A stretch of 64,000 bases of DNA from Anaerolineaceae bacterium (GCA_020634135.1 JACKCG010000006.1:124001-188000); one strand, 5' to 3'; counted from the stretch's first letter, positions 50,293-59,376 are shown. A program made the numbers and translations. The notes: generated from the sequence alone by a model not told the origin.

Positions 50293-51138
50293 TTAGCGTG
50301 AGTCATCTTTCATGCGGGCATACATTGTGGATGTGCCGGTCTTTTTAGCGCCTTTGACTTCCACCCGTTCAGGCATGGATTTTATCAACAGCGACAGACT
50401 CTTAAACTCATAGGTGCGGCTGTCAAAACTCGGCTCTATGCGCTGTAGGGCATTCCCCAGTGCGCCGAGATGTACCCATCCCTCGTCGTCCTGTGTCGAA
50501 ATAGCAAAAGCGCGGCGCAGCAGATTCAACAGCGCCTTTTGGGAAGCCCCCGGCTTGGCCTTAGCAGGGGTTTTAACTGTATCGGCTTTAGCTATGGTCG
50601 CGGGTTTCGCCTTACCGGGTGTTTTGACCTCCGCAGCGGGTTTCGCTTCGTCAGCCTTTGGAGCCGCAGGTGTTGTCTTAACATCGTCAGTTGGGGTCAG
50701 ATTTTCGGTATAAACAAATACGTTACAGGCTTTGGTAAATGCTTCGGGTGTGTTTTTACGCCCGATTCCCATCACGAATAAGCCCGATTCACGAATTCGG
50801 GTACAGAGTCCTGTGAAGTCGCTATCGCTGGAAACAATGCAAAATCCCTGAACCGTACCGGAGTAAAGAATGTCCATTGCGTCAATAATCAACGCGCTAT
50901 CGGTGGCATTTTTGCCGGTGGTATAGCGCCATTGATGCCGGGGCGAGATCGCATTTTCTAACATAGGTTGACGCCAGTTCGCCAGATTTTGCTCTGTCCA
51001 GTCGCCATAAGCGCGCCGGATGGTCACTTCCCCGTACCGGCTGGCTTCTTCAAATATCCGCGTGAGCAGATTATGTTGTGCATTATCACCATCAATCAGC
51101 ATAGCGAGTTTGCGTTCGGCTGCCTTGAGTTCCTGCAT
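50293..51138 (-). CDS. NYN-domain (PIN-like) protein with C-terminal OST-HTH/LOTUS-like domain
   Basis: The 281-residue protein has an NYN domain (about 8-145) with the acidic catalytic set LIDGDNAQHN, DSALIIDAMDIL and VSSDSDFTGLC. A long Lys/Ala/Pro-rich linker (about 150-200; AEVKTPGKAKPATIAKAD) joins it to a C-terminal OST-HTH/LOTUS-like domain (LLNLLRRAFAISTQDDEGWVHLGALGNAL). NYN domains are metal-dependent nucleases acting on RNA, and LOTUS domains bind RNA or helicases. The combination is the LabA/DUF88 group. It is divergent from the LacI gene with 352 bp between. Confidence 0.88.
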   Translation of the reverse strand: MQELKAAERKLAMLIDGDNAQHNLLTRIFEEASRYGEVTIRRAYGDWTEQNLANWRQPMLENAISPRHQWRYTTGKNATDSALIIDAMDILYSGTVQGFCIVSSDSDFTGLCTRIRESGLFVMGIGRKNTPEAFTKACNVFVYTENLTPTDDVKTTPAAPKADEAKPAAEVKTPGKAKPATIAKADTVKTPAKAKPGASQKALLNLLRRAFAISTQDDEGWVHLGALGNALQRIEPSFDSRTYEFKSLSLLIKSMPERVEVKGAKKTGTSTMYARMKDDSR

Positions 51139-51430
51139 TCAATGTTCTCCCGGTTGATTGTTACCTTCAGAGATTATATCCCAGGTAATATTTACCAGCA
51201 CCTTAAGATATTCCAATTATAATCATTTACACCGCTGTATTGCAGCCCTATATATTCGGTATTCCCCCCTCCGCGCCTCATATCACCAAAAAGCGTGGAT
51301 CGCCACTGACGCAACCACCAAACAAAACTATCCCACCCATCGTTGTGCGGACGGGACACGCTTCTACGGCTATTTCATCTTCAAACAGGTATTGCAGAGA
51401 TGCCGCCGGACTGGGCGGCGACTCACTTGA

Positions 51431-51459
51431 TTGACAAAAGAAACAATCTGTGCTTTACT
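51431..51459 (+). promoter_or_regulatory. LacI gene promoter
   Basis: TTGACA (51431-51436) and TTTACT (51454-51459) with 17 bp between them. The operator palindrome begins 3 bp further on, over the start point, consistent with self-repression. Confidence 0.6.
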
Positions 51460-51461
51460 TA

Positions 51462-51479
51462 AATTGAACCGGTTCAATT
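51462..51479. promoter_or_regulatory. LacI-family operator 1
   Basis: AATTGAACCGGTTCAATT is a perfect 18-bp palindrome with the central CG typical of LacI-family operators. It lies between the promoter and the LacI start. A second copy of its core lies at 52533-52546. Confidence 0.85.
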
Positions 51480-51490
51480 AGGTATTGAAG

Positions 51491-52519
51491 ATGCCAACTA
51501 TTCGTGATGTGGCCCGTTATGCGCAAGTTTCCGTTGGGACAGTTTCCAACGTTCTCAATGGCAGCACGCTGGTCAAGGACGAAACACGACAACGTGTTCT
51601 GATGGCAATCGAAGCGCTCAATTACCATCCGACTGCTGCCGCCCGCAGTTTGAGTACCCAGCGTACCAACACCATTGGCATGATCCGCAGTGAAATTCGT
51701 TTGCAGGGCAATCTGATAGAGACCGACCCGATGGTGCTGGATCTGATTGATGGAATCACCAGTGCGGCAATCAGCAGCAGTACCGGCTTGACTTTCTGGG
51801 CGATCCCGGCAGGTGAGCGCGAGATGGCGCTGTATAAGCAGCTGGTCACCAGCCGGCAGATTGACGGCTTGATTCTGTTTGCGCTGCGCGAAAAAGACCC
51901 TCGGGTCGCGTATTTGCGCGAACAGGAATTCCCGTTTGTCATTTTCGGGCGATTCGAGTCGGATGAAGGGGATAACTGGATTGATGTGGATGGCGCCGCC
52001 GGTATTGAAGCTGCTGTGCGGCATCTGGCTGAATTGGGTCACCACCGCATCGCTTATCTTTCCCCACCGCATGAGCAGTATTTAACCGGGTTGCGCTGGC
52101 AAGGGTTCGTTAAAGGTATGAGCGATATGAATGTCCCGATTGACCCGGCGCTGATCTATGAGGGCGATTTCAATGAGAAATCCGGGCAGCTAGGCACACA
52201 CTACTTCCTTGACCAACCGAACCCGCCGACAGCGATTTTCTGCAACAATGATCGGATGGCATTCGGAGCAATGCGCGCAATACAGGCGCGTGGCCTGGTC
52301 GTTGGACAGGATGTTTCCGTCGTCGGCTTTGATGACGTGTCACTGGCGCGCTACAGCAACCCTCCGTTAACAACCATCAGCCAGCCTATTCACCATATCG
52401 GCAGGGCGCTTTTCGACCTGTTGATCAATCTCATTAACCAACAGCCGATTGACTTACTCGGCGGCAAACTGTTGAAACCTGAACTCATTATCCGCCAATC
52501 AACAGGGATGCCGCGCTAG
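51491..52519 (+). CDS. LacI-family transcriptional regulator
   Basis: The 342-residue repressor starts MPTIRDVARYAQVSVGTVSNVLNG, the complete LacI helix-turn-helix, followed by the hinge AARSLSTQRTNTIGMI and a periplasmic-binding-protein-like effector domain (about 60-342; TAIFCNNDRMAFGAMRA, VSVVGFDDVSLARY, LTTISQPIHHIG). It is the first gene of the glucan locus, with identical operator cores in front of itself and of the binding-protein gene. The ATG at 51491 is used; an in-frame TTG two codons upstream is possible. The inducer is probably an isomaltooligosaccharide, inferred from GH66 and GH15. Confidence 0.95.
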   Translation: MPTIRDVARYAQVSVGTVSNVLNGSTLVKDETRQRVLMAIEALNYHPTAAARSLSTQRTNTIGMIRSEIRLQGNLIETDPMVLDLIDGITSAAISSSTGLTFWAIPAGEREMALYKQLVTSRQIDGLILFALREKDPRVAYLREQEFPFVIFGRFESDEGDNWIDVDGAAGIEAAVRHLAELGHHRIAYLSPPHEQYLTGLRWQGFVKGMSDMNVPIDPALIYEGDFNEKSGQLGTHYFLDQPNPPTAIFCNNDRMAFGAMRAIQARGLVVGQDVSVVGFDDVSLARYSNPPLTTISQPIHHIGRALFDLLINLINQQPIDLLGGKLLKPELIIRQSTGMPR

Positions 52520-52532
52520 ATTTCACAGGTTA

Positions 52533-52546
52533 TTGAACCGGTTCAA
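52533..52546. promoter_or_regulatory. LacI-family operator 2, before the transport genes
   Basis: TTGAACCGGTTCAA is identical to the core of operator 1 and lies 14 bp after the LacI stop and 76 bp before the binding-protein start. It most likely controls the transport and hydrolase genes. Confidence 0.85.
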
Positions 52547-52621
52547 AGGAGGGAGACACATTCATTACAAACTTCAAGTCAGGCTCGTAAGATCACTATA
52601 TCGCTTATTGAGGAGAGAAAA

Positions 52622-53839
52622 ATGAAAACCAGGATTGTTCTAACAATAGTGCTCGCCCTGCTGATGATTGTCCCTGCCACCTTCGCGCAGGAACCCGTCA
52701 CGATCACGTTCTGGCACACCTATAACGAAGTGTCGCCAGAGAATCAGACTCTGACCGACGTGCTGATTCCGATGTTTGAAGCCGAATATCCGAATATCAA
52801 TGTCGAATCAGTTCCTTACCCCTATGATGGCTTCCGTCAGGCGCTGCTGACCTCGGCTGCTGGTGGCGAAGGCCCCGACCTTGTCCGCCTGGACATCATC
52901 TGGTCGCCGGAATTTGCGGCACAGGGTATTCTGATGAACCTGAGCCAGGAACTGCCGGATTTCGAAGACCTGGCGGCCAATGTGTTCCCTGGCCCGCTGT
53001 CAACCAATGTCTACGAGGGCGAATACTACGGGCTTCCGCTGGATACCAATACACGTATTCTGGTCTACAACCCGGCCTTGATGCCCACAGCGCCGGCCAC
53101 GATTGAAGAACTTGCGGCGATGTGCGACACCATGCCCGAAGGCAGCTACCTGTTCAGCGATGGCGGCACCTATGGTTGGGCGCTGCTCCCCTGGATATGG
53201 AGCTTTGGTGGCGATGTTACCGATGAAGCCATGACGACGGCAACGGGCTATGTCAACAGCGAAAAGTCAGTCGCAGCGGTTCAATTCCTCGCGGATATGG
53301 TACAAAGCGGCTGCTTCTCTGATGGATTTATCGGCAGCGGGCTGGATAACTGGGGTGGTTTCTTTGGCGGCACGATTGCCTCTTTGCTGGAAGGCCCCTG
53401 GTTCTACCCCACGCTGGAAGGCCAGTACCCGGACTTTGAAGTTGGCGCGGCGCTGATGCCTGCGGGTGAAGGTGGCCCGGTATCGGTGGTTGGCGGTGAA
53501 AACATCGTCGTGATGGCTGCTTCGGCGCACCCCGAAGAGGCGCTTGAATTCCTGCGCTTCACCCAGAGCGAAACCTACCAACTGGAAATGTCGAAGATCG
53601 GGCAGTTGACGGTGCTGAATTCGCTGATCGAAAATGAATACTTCACCGATCATCCGTATTACGGGACGTTCCTGGAACAACTCCAGACGGCACGCGCCCG
53701 TACACCGCATCCGGCGTACAATGACATCGAAACCGTCTTGGGCGATGCGGCCCAGCTCGTCCTGCGTGGCGAAATGTCGGCGCAGGAGGCTATGGATCTG
53801 GCGGCTGAGGAAATTGACGCTCTGCTGGCTGGCAACTAA
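52622..53839 (+). CDS. ABC sugar transporter, solute-binding protein
   Basis: The 405-residue protein has a signal peptide (MKTRIVLTIVLALLMIVPATFAQ, cleaved near FAQ; no lipobox Cys, so not an obvious lipoprotein) and the family-1 extracellular binding fold: VTITFWHTYNEVSPE, AAGGEGPDLVRLDIIW, YEGEYYGLPLDTNTRILVYN and the C-terminal AHPEEALEFLRFTQSE. It should deliver oligosaccharides to the permeases. Context (GH66, GH15) points to isomaltooligosaccharides. GGAGAG lies before the ATG. A strong hairpin directly after the gene probably raises its level over the permeases. Confidence 0.93.
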   Translation: MKTRIVLTIVLALLMIVPATFAQEPVTITFWHTYNEVSPENQTLTDVLIPMFEAEYPNINVESVPYPYDGFRQALLTSAAGGEGPDLVRLDIIWSPEFAAQGILMNLSQELPDFEDLAANVFPGPLSTNVYEGEYYGLPLDTNTRILVYNPALMPTAPATIEELAAMCDTMPEGSYLFSDGGTYGWALLPWIWSFGGDVTDEAMTTATGYVNSEKSVAAVQFLADMVQSGCFSDGFIGSGLDNWGGFFGGTIASLLEGPWFYPTLEGQYPDFEVGAALMPAGEGGPVSVVGGENIVVMAASAHPEEALEFLRFTQSETYQLEMSKIGQLTVLNSLIENEYFTDHPYYGTFLEQLQTARARTPHPAYNDIETVLGDAAQLVLRGEMSAQEAMDLAAEEIDALLAGN

Positions 53840-53848
53840 GCTATAGTT

Positions 53849-53888
53849 AAGGGTGGTCTATGCGGACTTACTCGTATAGGCCACCCTT
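53849..53888 (+). terminator. Intercistronic hairpin behind the binding-protein gene
   Basis: AAGGGTGGTCTAT (53849-53861) pairs with ATAGGCCACCCTT (53876-53888): 13 bp including one G-T pair, 9 nt after the stop codon, followed by TCTTG. Such structures in sugar ABC operons act as partial terminators or block 3' decay. Confidence 0.7.
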
Positions 53889-53910
53889 TCTTGTCGGAAA
53901 ATCGTTGGTC

Positions 53911-53958
53911 GTAGGGGGCGAATCGTTACGCGGCGGGCGCGGTGCTGGTACCCCCTAC
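53911..53958. repeat. Palindromic dispersed-type repeat inside the ABC operon
   Basis: GTAGGGGG (53911-53918) and CCCCCTAC (53951-53958) are inverted around a GC-rich 32-bp centre. The GTAGGG/CCCTAC ends resemble the CGTCCCTAC motifs of the element at 37.3 kb. It lies between the binding-protein hairpin and the ribosome site of the first permease gene. Confidence 0.5.
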
Positions 53959-53975
53959 ATCAGAGGAGGATTGCC

Positions 53976-54938
53976 GTGAGTCTGAACTCAGTACGGCAGG
54001 TGCGTGGAGCGACAGGCAGAACGCCACGACGGGTAGTAGACCGCAGCAAGCCGTACTACCGTCCCTATGTCCCTTATCTTTTTCTGTTCCCCGGGTTGGC
54101 GCTCTATCTGCTCTGGTCTGTTTATCCGCTGGTTTACCAACTCTATATCAGTTTCTTCGACTGGCGAATCATCCCCGGTCAAACCAGCGAATTCATCGGG
54201 TTGGCGAATTATCAGGCTGTATTCGCTGACCGGACCTTCTGGCTGGCAATGAGCAACACGGCGATGTATGCGGTGGTCACGGTTGCCGGACAGATGATTA
54301 TCGGGTTAACACTCGCTCTACTGGTCAACCGTGTCACGATTGCCAGGCGCTTCTTCAGAACCATTTATTATCTGCCGGTTGTGACCTCATGGGTCGTGGT
54401 GAGTTTTCTTTTTGTGTACATCTTCAGTCCAGGGGACGGCGGTTTAATCAACTTCGCGCTGATGAAGCTGGGCGTCATCGCAAAGCCGGTTTCATGGTTG
54501 GCGAACAGCGGCACTGCCTGGATTGCCATCTACAGCCTCGGCATCTGGAAAGGGATGGGTTGGGCGATGGTGATCTTCCTCGCCGCGTTGCAAGGTATTC
54601 CGCCGGAACTCTACGAGGCCGCTGCGATTGATGGCGCGACGGAATGGCAGCGTATCCGCTATATGACTCTCCCGCTCATCCGCCGGACGATCTTCTTTGT
54701 CCTCATCGCGTTGATGATTGGCGGTTTTCAGGTGTTCATCTCGGTCTTGCTGATTACAGGCGGCGGGCCGCTGCATCGCACCGAGGTCGCGCTCACCTAT
54801 ATGTTCGATGAAGCGTTTGGCGACCTGCACTTCGGATATGGGGCGGCACTCAGCTATGTTCTCGCAATTGTCATCGTCCTGGTGAGTGTGTTACAGGCAC
54901 GATTTTTCGGTCGCGGCGATCAAGACCTGGAGTATTGA
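53976..54938 (+). CDS. ABC sugar transporter permease, MalF/UgpA-like
   Basis: The 320-residue permease starts with GTG behind AGAGGAGGA. A basic head (RQVRGATGRTPRRVVDRSK) is followed by six membrane helices, the first being YLFLFPGLALYLLWSVYPL. The cytoplasmic EAA loop, which contacts the ATPase, reads YEAAAIDGATEWQRIRYMTLPLI. It forms the channel with the second permease. Its stop overlaps the region of the next start (TGA at 54936-54938; ATG at 54941). Confidence 0.93.
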   Translation: MSLNSVRQVRGATGRTPRRVVDRSKPYYRPYVPYLFLFPGLALYLLWSVYPLVYQLYISFFDWRIIPGQTSEFIGLANYQAVFADRTFWLAMSNTAMYAVVTVAGQMIIGLTLALLVNRVTIARRFFRTIYYLPVVTSWVVVSFLFVYIFSPGDGGLINFALMKLGVIAKPVSWLANSGTAWIAIYSLGIWKGMGWAMVIFLAALQGIPPELYEAAAIDGATEWQRIRYMTLPLIRRTIFFVLIALMIGGFQVFISVLLITGGGPLHRTEVALTYMFDEAFGDLHFGYGAALSYVLAIVIVLVSVLQARFFGRGDQDLEY

Positions 54939-54940
54939 TT

Positions 54941-55786
54941 ATGATTGCAACATCAGGCAGCCAGCAGCGCGTTCTGAATATCGCCATTTTCCTGGTGTTA
55001 TGTGCTGGGGTGTTTATTGCTGTCGCGCCGCTGCTCTATATGGCTTCAACCGCATTTCAGGGGATTGCCTACGTCCAGCCCTATCCACCGCGCCTGCTCC
55101 CAGAAACGGTCACTCTTGAAAACTTCACGCAGGCATTTTCCAGCCGTAATTTCGTGCGGGCAATGCTCAACAGTGCGGGTGTCGCTATTGCCACGACGGG
55201 CCTCATCACCGCGCTGGCATCCACAATGGCCTACAGCTTCGCGCGTTTTGAGTTTCGTTTCAAGAAGTTCATCTTCAGCGCACTGATGGTCATGATTATG
55301 ATCCCCGGCGTGGTCCTGCTGATCCCACAGTTCATTCTGGCAAAGAACCTCGGACTGCTCAACAGCCTGCCCGGACTGGTGTTGGTGTACAGCGCCGGGC
55401 CATTGGCTTTCAACACGTTTCTGCTGCGGGGTTTCTTTGAAAACCTGCCCCGCGAACTGGAAGAATCCGCCGTGATTGATGGCGCGAACGCCTTCACCAT
55501 TTTCTGGCGCGTTATGCTGCCGCTGGCTGCCCCGGCAATCAGTACGGTGGCCGTGTTCAGCTTCCTGGGTGCATGGGATGAATACTTACTGGCACTCAAC
55601 TTCCTCACTGATGAAAACCTGCGGACACTGCCGATTGCCATTGCCAATTTCCGGGGGCAGCACAGCTCGAACTGGGGGTTGGTGTTTGCCGGGTCACTTA
55701 CGGCGGTGGTTCCGACGATTTTGCTGTTTATCTTCTTCCAGCGTTATTTCATCCAGGGGATTACCAGCGGGGGTGTGCGCGGATGA
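54941..55786 (+). CDS. ABC sugar transporter permease, MalG/UgpE-like
   Basis: The 281-residue permease has about six membrane helices and the EAA loop ELEESAVIDGANAFTIFWRVMLPLAAP. The start at ATG 54941 follows the previous stop by 2 bp; the TTG at 54935 would overlap it. The C-terminal FFQRYFIQGITSGGVRG is typical of MalG-type proteins. It overlaps the GH66 start by 4 bp (ATGA), showing tight coupling. No ATPase gene is in the operon; a shared MsmK/MalK-type ATPase elsewhere is implied. Confidence 0.93.
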   Translation: MIATSGSQQRVLNIAIFLVLCAGVFIAVAPLLYMASTAFQGIAYVQPYPPRLLPETVTLENFTQAFSSRNFVRAMLNSAGVAIATTGLITALASTMAYSFARFEFRFKKFIFSALMVMIMIPGVVLLIPQFILAKNLGLLNSLPGLVLVYSAGPLAFNTFLLRGFFENLPRELEESAVIDGANAFTIFWRVMLPLAAPAISTVAVFSFLGAWDEYLLALNFLTDENLRTLPIAIANFRGQHSSNWGLVFAGSLTAVVPTILLFIFFQRYFIQGITSGGVRG

Positions 55787-57489
55787 TACGCTGCGGGCGC
55801 GGGTTAATTCTGTTACTTTTTTTCAGCCTAATACAGGGGGGCGCTGTGTTCGCCACTGACATACCTCAGATCACAATTCTGCCGGACAAAGGGTTTTATC
55901 ACCCCGGCGAGACCGTTCAAATCACAGTGCGTACCAGCGCGGGTGTACGCCTCGAGGCACATATTTTCTATCTGACGGCGGAACTGGCTAACCTCAGCGC
56001 GCCCGTGACGGATGGGGAAGCCGTGCTGACCTGGACTCCGCCGCCGCAAGCGCCACGCGGCTACGGGTTAAGCGTGGATGTGTACGATGATGCCGGGGCG
56101 GTTGTCGCCACGCAGACATCAGCTTTTGACGTGCTGAACCGCTGGATAGACGCGCCGCGTTATGGCTTCCTGAGCGATTTCAGCCCGGCACGCCTGACCG
56201 ATACGGCGATGGTCGAGTGGATGCTCCAGCACCATATCAACGGAGTCCAGTTCTACGACTGGCAGTATCGCTGGGAAGACCTGCTGCCGGAGACTGACCG
56301 CTTTGATGATGGTTTAGGCCGCCCGCAGTCCATGACGACCATACGCCGCCTGATAGACGCGCTGCACGCACACAGTATCGCCGCTATGCCGTATACGGCG
56401 ATCTATGGCGCTTCAAGTGCTTTCTACCGCCAGCATCCCGAATGGGGTTTGTTCGATGCCCGGCAGAGAGTCTATGATTTTGGTGAAAACAGCTTTATTG
56501 CAATCATGAACCCGGCTCTCGGTTCACCCTGGAATCAGCATCTGCTGGGTGAGTTTGCCGATGTGCTCGATAATACCGTTTTTGATGGTATTCACATTGA
56601 CCAGTACGGGTCGCCCAAAAACGGCTACGATAACAATGGCAATTATGTTGATCTGGCGGACGTGATGCCGCAGTTCATCAACCAGACAGCGGAACTGGTG
56701 CGGCGCAAGCGGGGTAACGAGGGTGTCGTCCTGTTCAACTGTGTGGGCAACTGGCCGATAGATACCGTTGCAGTATCCGAACAGGATGCAGCGTACATTG
56801 AAGTCTGGTCGCCTAACGACAGCTACCTTGATCTGGGGCGGATTGTCACCAATGCAGAGACATTGGGCGCTGGCAAGCCGGTTATTATTCCCGCTTATAT
56901 CCCACCTGAGCAGACGGTTAACTGGCGGCTTGCCAATTCGATCATCCTCGCCAGCGGCGGCACACACCTGGAAACCGGTGAGCCGGAAAGTATGCTGGCA
57001 GACCCGTATTTCCCACGCTTTGGCAAACTCACGCCTGAACAACAGCCGGTTTTCCGCCGTTACTATGACTTCCAGGTGCGCTACGAAAATGTGCTTTCGA
57101 CAACGACCAGCGCCGGGAGTGATGATCTCCACCGGGCGGTTGATCTGGGGGAGATTCGCACTCATGGGATTACGGCACGCAACCGGGTTGTCCCCGTTGT
57201 GCGTTCCGGTGACACATTCGATACCTTCAGCCTGATTAACTTTATAGGCGTTGACCAGACTAACTGGAATGCCCCCACGACCAGCGCGCCGACGCTGCTC
57301 ACCGATCTCGTCGTTACCATCACAGTGGCCCGCCCGGTGGCGCGGGTATGGGCTGCCTCCCCGGACGCGGAAGCAACGATGAATCCAACTCTATTGACTT
57401 ACACAGTTGAGGATGGCATTCTGCGCCTGACGCTGCCCAGCCTGAATTATTGGAGCATGATCGTCGTGGAGTATGTTCATGGCAATTAA
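55783..57489 (+). CDS. GH66 family dextranase-like glycoside hydrolase
   Basis: The 568-residue secreted enzyme has a signal peptide (LILLLFFSLIQGGAVFA), an N-terminal beta domain (about 28-118; GFYHPGETVQI) and a GH66 barrel: YGFLSDFSP, HHINGVQFYDWQYRWEDLLPE, AMPYTAIYGASS. The probable nucleophile Asp273 lies in FDGIHIDQYG and the acid/base Glu340 in AAYIEVWSP; their 67-residue separation matches known dextranases. A C-terminal beta domain closes the protein. GH66 enzymes cut alpha-1,6 glucan internally or form cyclic isomaltooligosaccharides. It overlaps the upstream permease gene by 4 bp and the GH15 gene by 11 bp. Confidence 0.88.
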   Translation: MIRCGRGLILLLFFSLIQGGAVFATDIPQITILPDKGFYHPGETVQITVRTSAGVRLEAHIFYLTAELANLSAPVTDGEAVLTWTPPPQAPRGYGLSVDVYDDAGAVVATQTSAFDVLNRWIDAPRYGFLSDFSPARLTDTAMVEWMLQHHINGVQFYDWQYRWEDLLPETDRFDDGLGRPQSMTTIRRLIDALHAHSIAAMPYTAIYGASSAFYRQHPEWGLFDARQRVYDFGENSFIAIMNPALGSPWNQHLLGEFADVLDNTVFDGIHIDQYGSPKNGYDNNGNYVDLADVMPQFINQTAELVRRKRGNEGVVLFNCVGNWPIDTVAVSEQDAAYIEVWSPNDSYLDLGRIVTNAETLGAGKPVIIPAYIPPEQTVNWRLANSIILASGGTHLETGEPESMLADPYFPRFGKLTPEQQPVFRRYYDFQVRYENVLSTTTSAGSDDLHRAVDLGEIRTHGITARNRVVPVVRSGDTFDTFSLINFIGVDQTNWNAPTTSAPTLLTDLVVTITVARPVARVWAASPDAEATMNPTLLTYTVEDGILRLTLPSLNYWSMIVVEYVHGN

Positions 57490-58639
57490 AGCGCAACCAC
57501 GTAAACTCAGCAAACTTCATCTCCACAGCCAGAGGGTGATTCTGGATAACCAGCAGCCCGGCGGTGGTTATCTCGCTTGCCCGACTATGCCCGACTACCA
57601 GTTTTCCTGGTTTCGGGATGGCGCATTCATCGCTTATGCCCTGACGCTGGATGGCATCGAGAACATGGTGCCGCATCCTGTTGGCCTGTCGGGGCAGTGG
57701 GACAGCGCGCTTAAATTCCACCAGTGGAGCGCGCGGATCATCAATGACCGGGCCGAATCACTCGAACGCACGATCAACCGCGCCGCGCTCGGTCAGCCGC
57801 TTGTTCTGACGGATACGCTCAACGCCCGCTACCAGGATGAAGGGGCAGTTGGCCCGGAAGACTGGCCCGAATTTCAGTTGGATGGCCCCGGTCTGTGGGT
57901 CTGGTCGCTGGCGAAGTATATCCGGGTATGTCGTATCCACCCTTTGCCTGTCGCCTGGGTGAGCGCTGTTGATCTTGTCGCCCGCTATCTCATGGCTGTC
58001 TGGCGCAGTGCGTGTTACGACTGCTGGGAAGAACGCGGCGACGATGTGCATATCAGCACCCTGGCGGCGATTTATGCCGGTCTGGGCGCAGCGGCACGCC
58101 TGGTTCCGGCGCTGGATGTAGAAGCCACCCGCGCCGAGATTCGGGCGTTTATCTTCCAACAGGGATTAACTCCCGGCGGCGAACTTGCCAAGTCGGTTGG
58201 GTTGGATATGGTGGACGCCAATCTGCTGCTCGCCGCACTGCCCGATGATGGTTTGCTCACCCCTGACGACCCGCTTATGCTCCGTACCGTCGCCCGAATT
58301 GAGCGCGACCTGCTGGCGGAAGGACATGGGGTACACCGCCATATCGCGGACACCTATTATGGCGGCGGCGCCTGGGTGCTGCTGGGATTATGGCTGGCAT
58401 GGTACAAGACACAAACCGGCGATTTCGCCTTTGCGCGTAAACTGGTGGCGTGGGCGGAATCTCATGCTGATGCTGAGGGGAATCTGCCTGAACAGGTCAA
58501 TGATGTGATGTTCGATCCCACTTATTATGCGGGTTGGGTCAAACTGCGCGGTGAGATTGCGAATCCACTGCTGTGGACACATGCGAAGTATATGATCGTC
58601 CAGCACGCGCTGCGGGGTGGGATGTACCCCAGGGACTAG
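57479..58639 (+). CDS. GH15-family glucan hydrolase (glucodextranase/glucoamylase-like)
   Basis: The 386-residue protein has an (alpha/alpha)6-barrel pattern: DYQFSWFRDGAFIAYAL near the start, a probable catalytic Glu at about 174 in CYDCWEERGDD, the second in GNLPEQVND and the closing WTHAKYMIVQHAL. No signal peptide is seen, so it should act in the cytoplasm on imported oligosaccharides and release glucose. Start 57479 is preferred to 57473 because GGAG then lies 7 nt upstream. It is the last gene of the glucan operon. The domain is shorter than many GH15 enzymes, lacking the N-terminal beta sandwich. Confidence 0.85.
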   Translation: MAIKAQPRKLSKLHLHSQRVILDNQQPGGGYLACPTMPDYQFSWFRDGAFIAYALTLDGIENMVPHPVGLSGQWDSALKFHQWSARIINDRAESLERTINRAALGQPLVLTDTLNARYQDEGAVGPEDWPEFQLDGPGLWVWSLAKYIRVCRIHPLPVAWVSAVDLVARYLMAVWRSACYDCWEERGDDVHISTLAAIYAGLGAAARLVPALDVEATRAEIRAFIFQQGLTPGGELAKSVGLDMVDANLLLAALPDDGLLTPDDPLMLRTVARIERDLLAEGHGVHRHIADTYYGGGAWVLLGLWLAWYKTQTGDFAFARKLVAWAESHADAEGNLPEQVNDVMFDPTYYAGWVKLRGEIANPLLWTHAKYMIVQHALRGGMYPRD

Positions 58640-58794
58640 GACGGAGCCATCACCAGCGCAGCATGGCCGACAATGGAGCGGTGAGCTTTGCCGGAATTCT
58701 GAAGCGTGGCGGTGTTTCTCGCTCCCTGACGATCAGACGCGCAACGCTCACTTTGATGCCTTTGCACAAGCCCTGATTCGGGACTCCAGGGTGC

Positions 58795-58824
58795 TTGACA
58801 AAATCTCCCATTTTGACTTATGCT
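58795..58824 (+). promoter_or_regulatory. Candidate promoter of the 58909 gene
   Basis: TTGACA (58795-58800) and TATGCT (58819-58824) with 18 bp between them, giving a leader of about 75 nt. The 155 bp before it, after the GH15 stop, show no clear terminator. Confidence 0.5.
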
Positions 58825-58908
58825 GTCATCGAATGTGATAAACATTACAAACCGGTTGATGTCTTCCTTTATCAGGCCAGTATGTAGTTTCGTTGGTGAG
58901 ATTAAGCC

Positions 58909-59340
58909 ATGATCGAAATGCCAAGGCGTGTCTGCTTTGAAATGCACCAGGACAGTGGTGTACAGTCGGACGCCTGTGATGTGATCGTTGAAATGGAATC
59001 CGGCCAGATGTTTACGGCGTTGTTTGTGACCATGCCGTACCTCAAGCGCCAGATGGAATTAAGTTTTGCCGTAAGCAAACAGTTGCCAGATACCCAGCCC
59101 GTGCGGTATGCTGTGCTGGAAACGCCGCACATCCTGGTTGATAACCTGGATCACGATACAATAGAGGATACGATTGACAACCTCCTCGCGCTGGATGTGT
59201 TTGAGGGGTTGTTTACGCTGGTAACTGAAGACGAGACTGAAACCACTACCCGAACTACAAATAAAGGCAAGCGTGCCACTGCGGAAGTGGCGGCGGTTGT
59301 CTTATCGGATGTCCTGGTTGTTGATGAGGAGACTCACTAA
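58909..59340 (+). CDS. Small protein of unknown function
   Basis: The 143-residue acidic, soluble protein has no signal or membrane segment. It has an N-terminal beta-rich part (DVIVEMESGQMFTALFVTMPYLKRQMELSF), a middle stretch VRYAVLETPHILVDNLDHDTIEDTIDNLL and a Thr/Glu-rich linker before VVLSDVLVVDEETH. I recognise no family. It has its own promoter and a strong terminator 37 bp after the stop, so it is a monocistronic unit just upstream of thrS. Confidence 0.6.
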   Translation: MIEMPRRVCFEMHQDSGVQSDACDVIVEMESGQMFTALFVTMPYLKRQMELSFAVSKQLPDTQPVRYAVLETPHILVDNLDHDTIEDTIDNLLALDVFEGLFTLVTEDETETTTRTTNKGKRATAEVAAVVLSDVLVVDEETH

Positions 59341-59376
59341 CGGGCCTTATCACTGACCTTTTTACGCGGTTTACTC

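Larger units (their letters stand above)
51139..51490. other. Divergent intergenic region, NYN and LacI genes
   Basis: 352 bp. The right end holds the LacI promoter and operator. The palindromic ATTATAAT near 51216-51223 could be a -10 for either strand but has no good -35. No coding pattern is seen. Confidence 0.5.
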
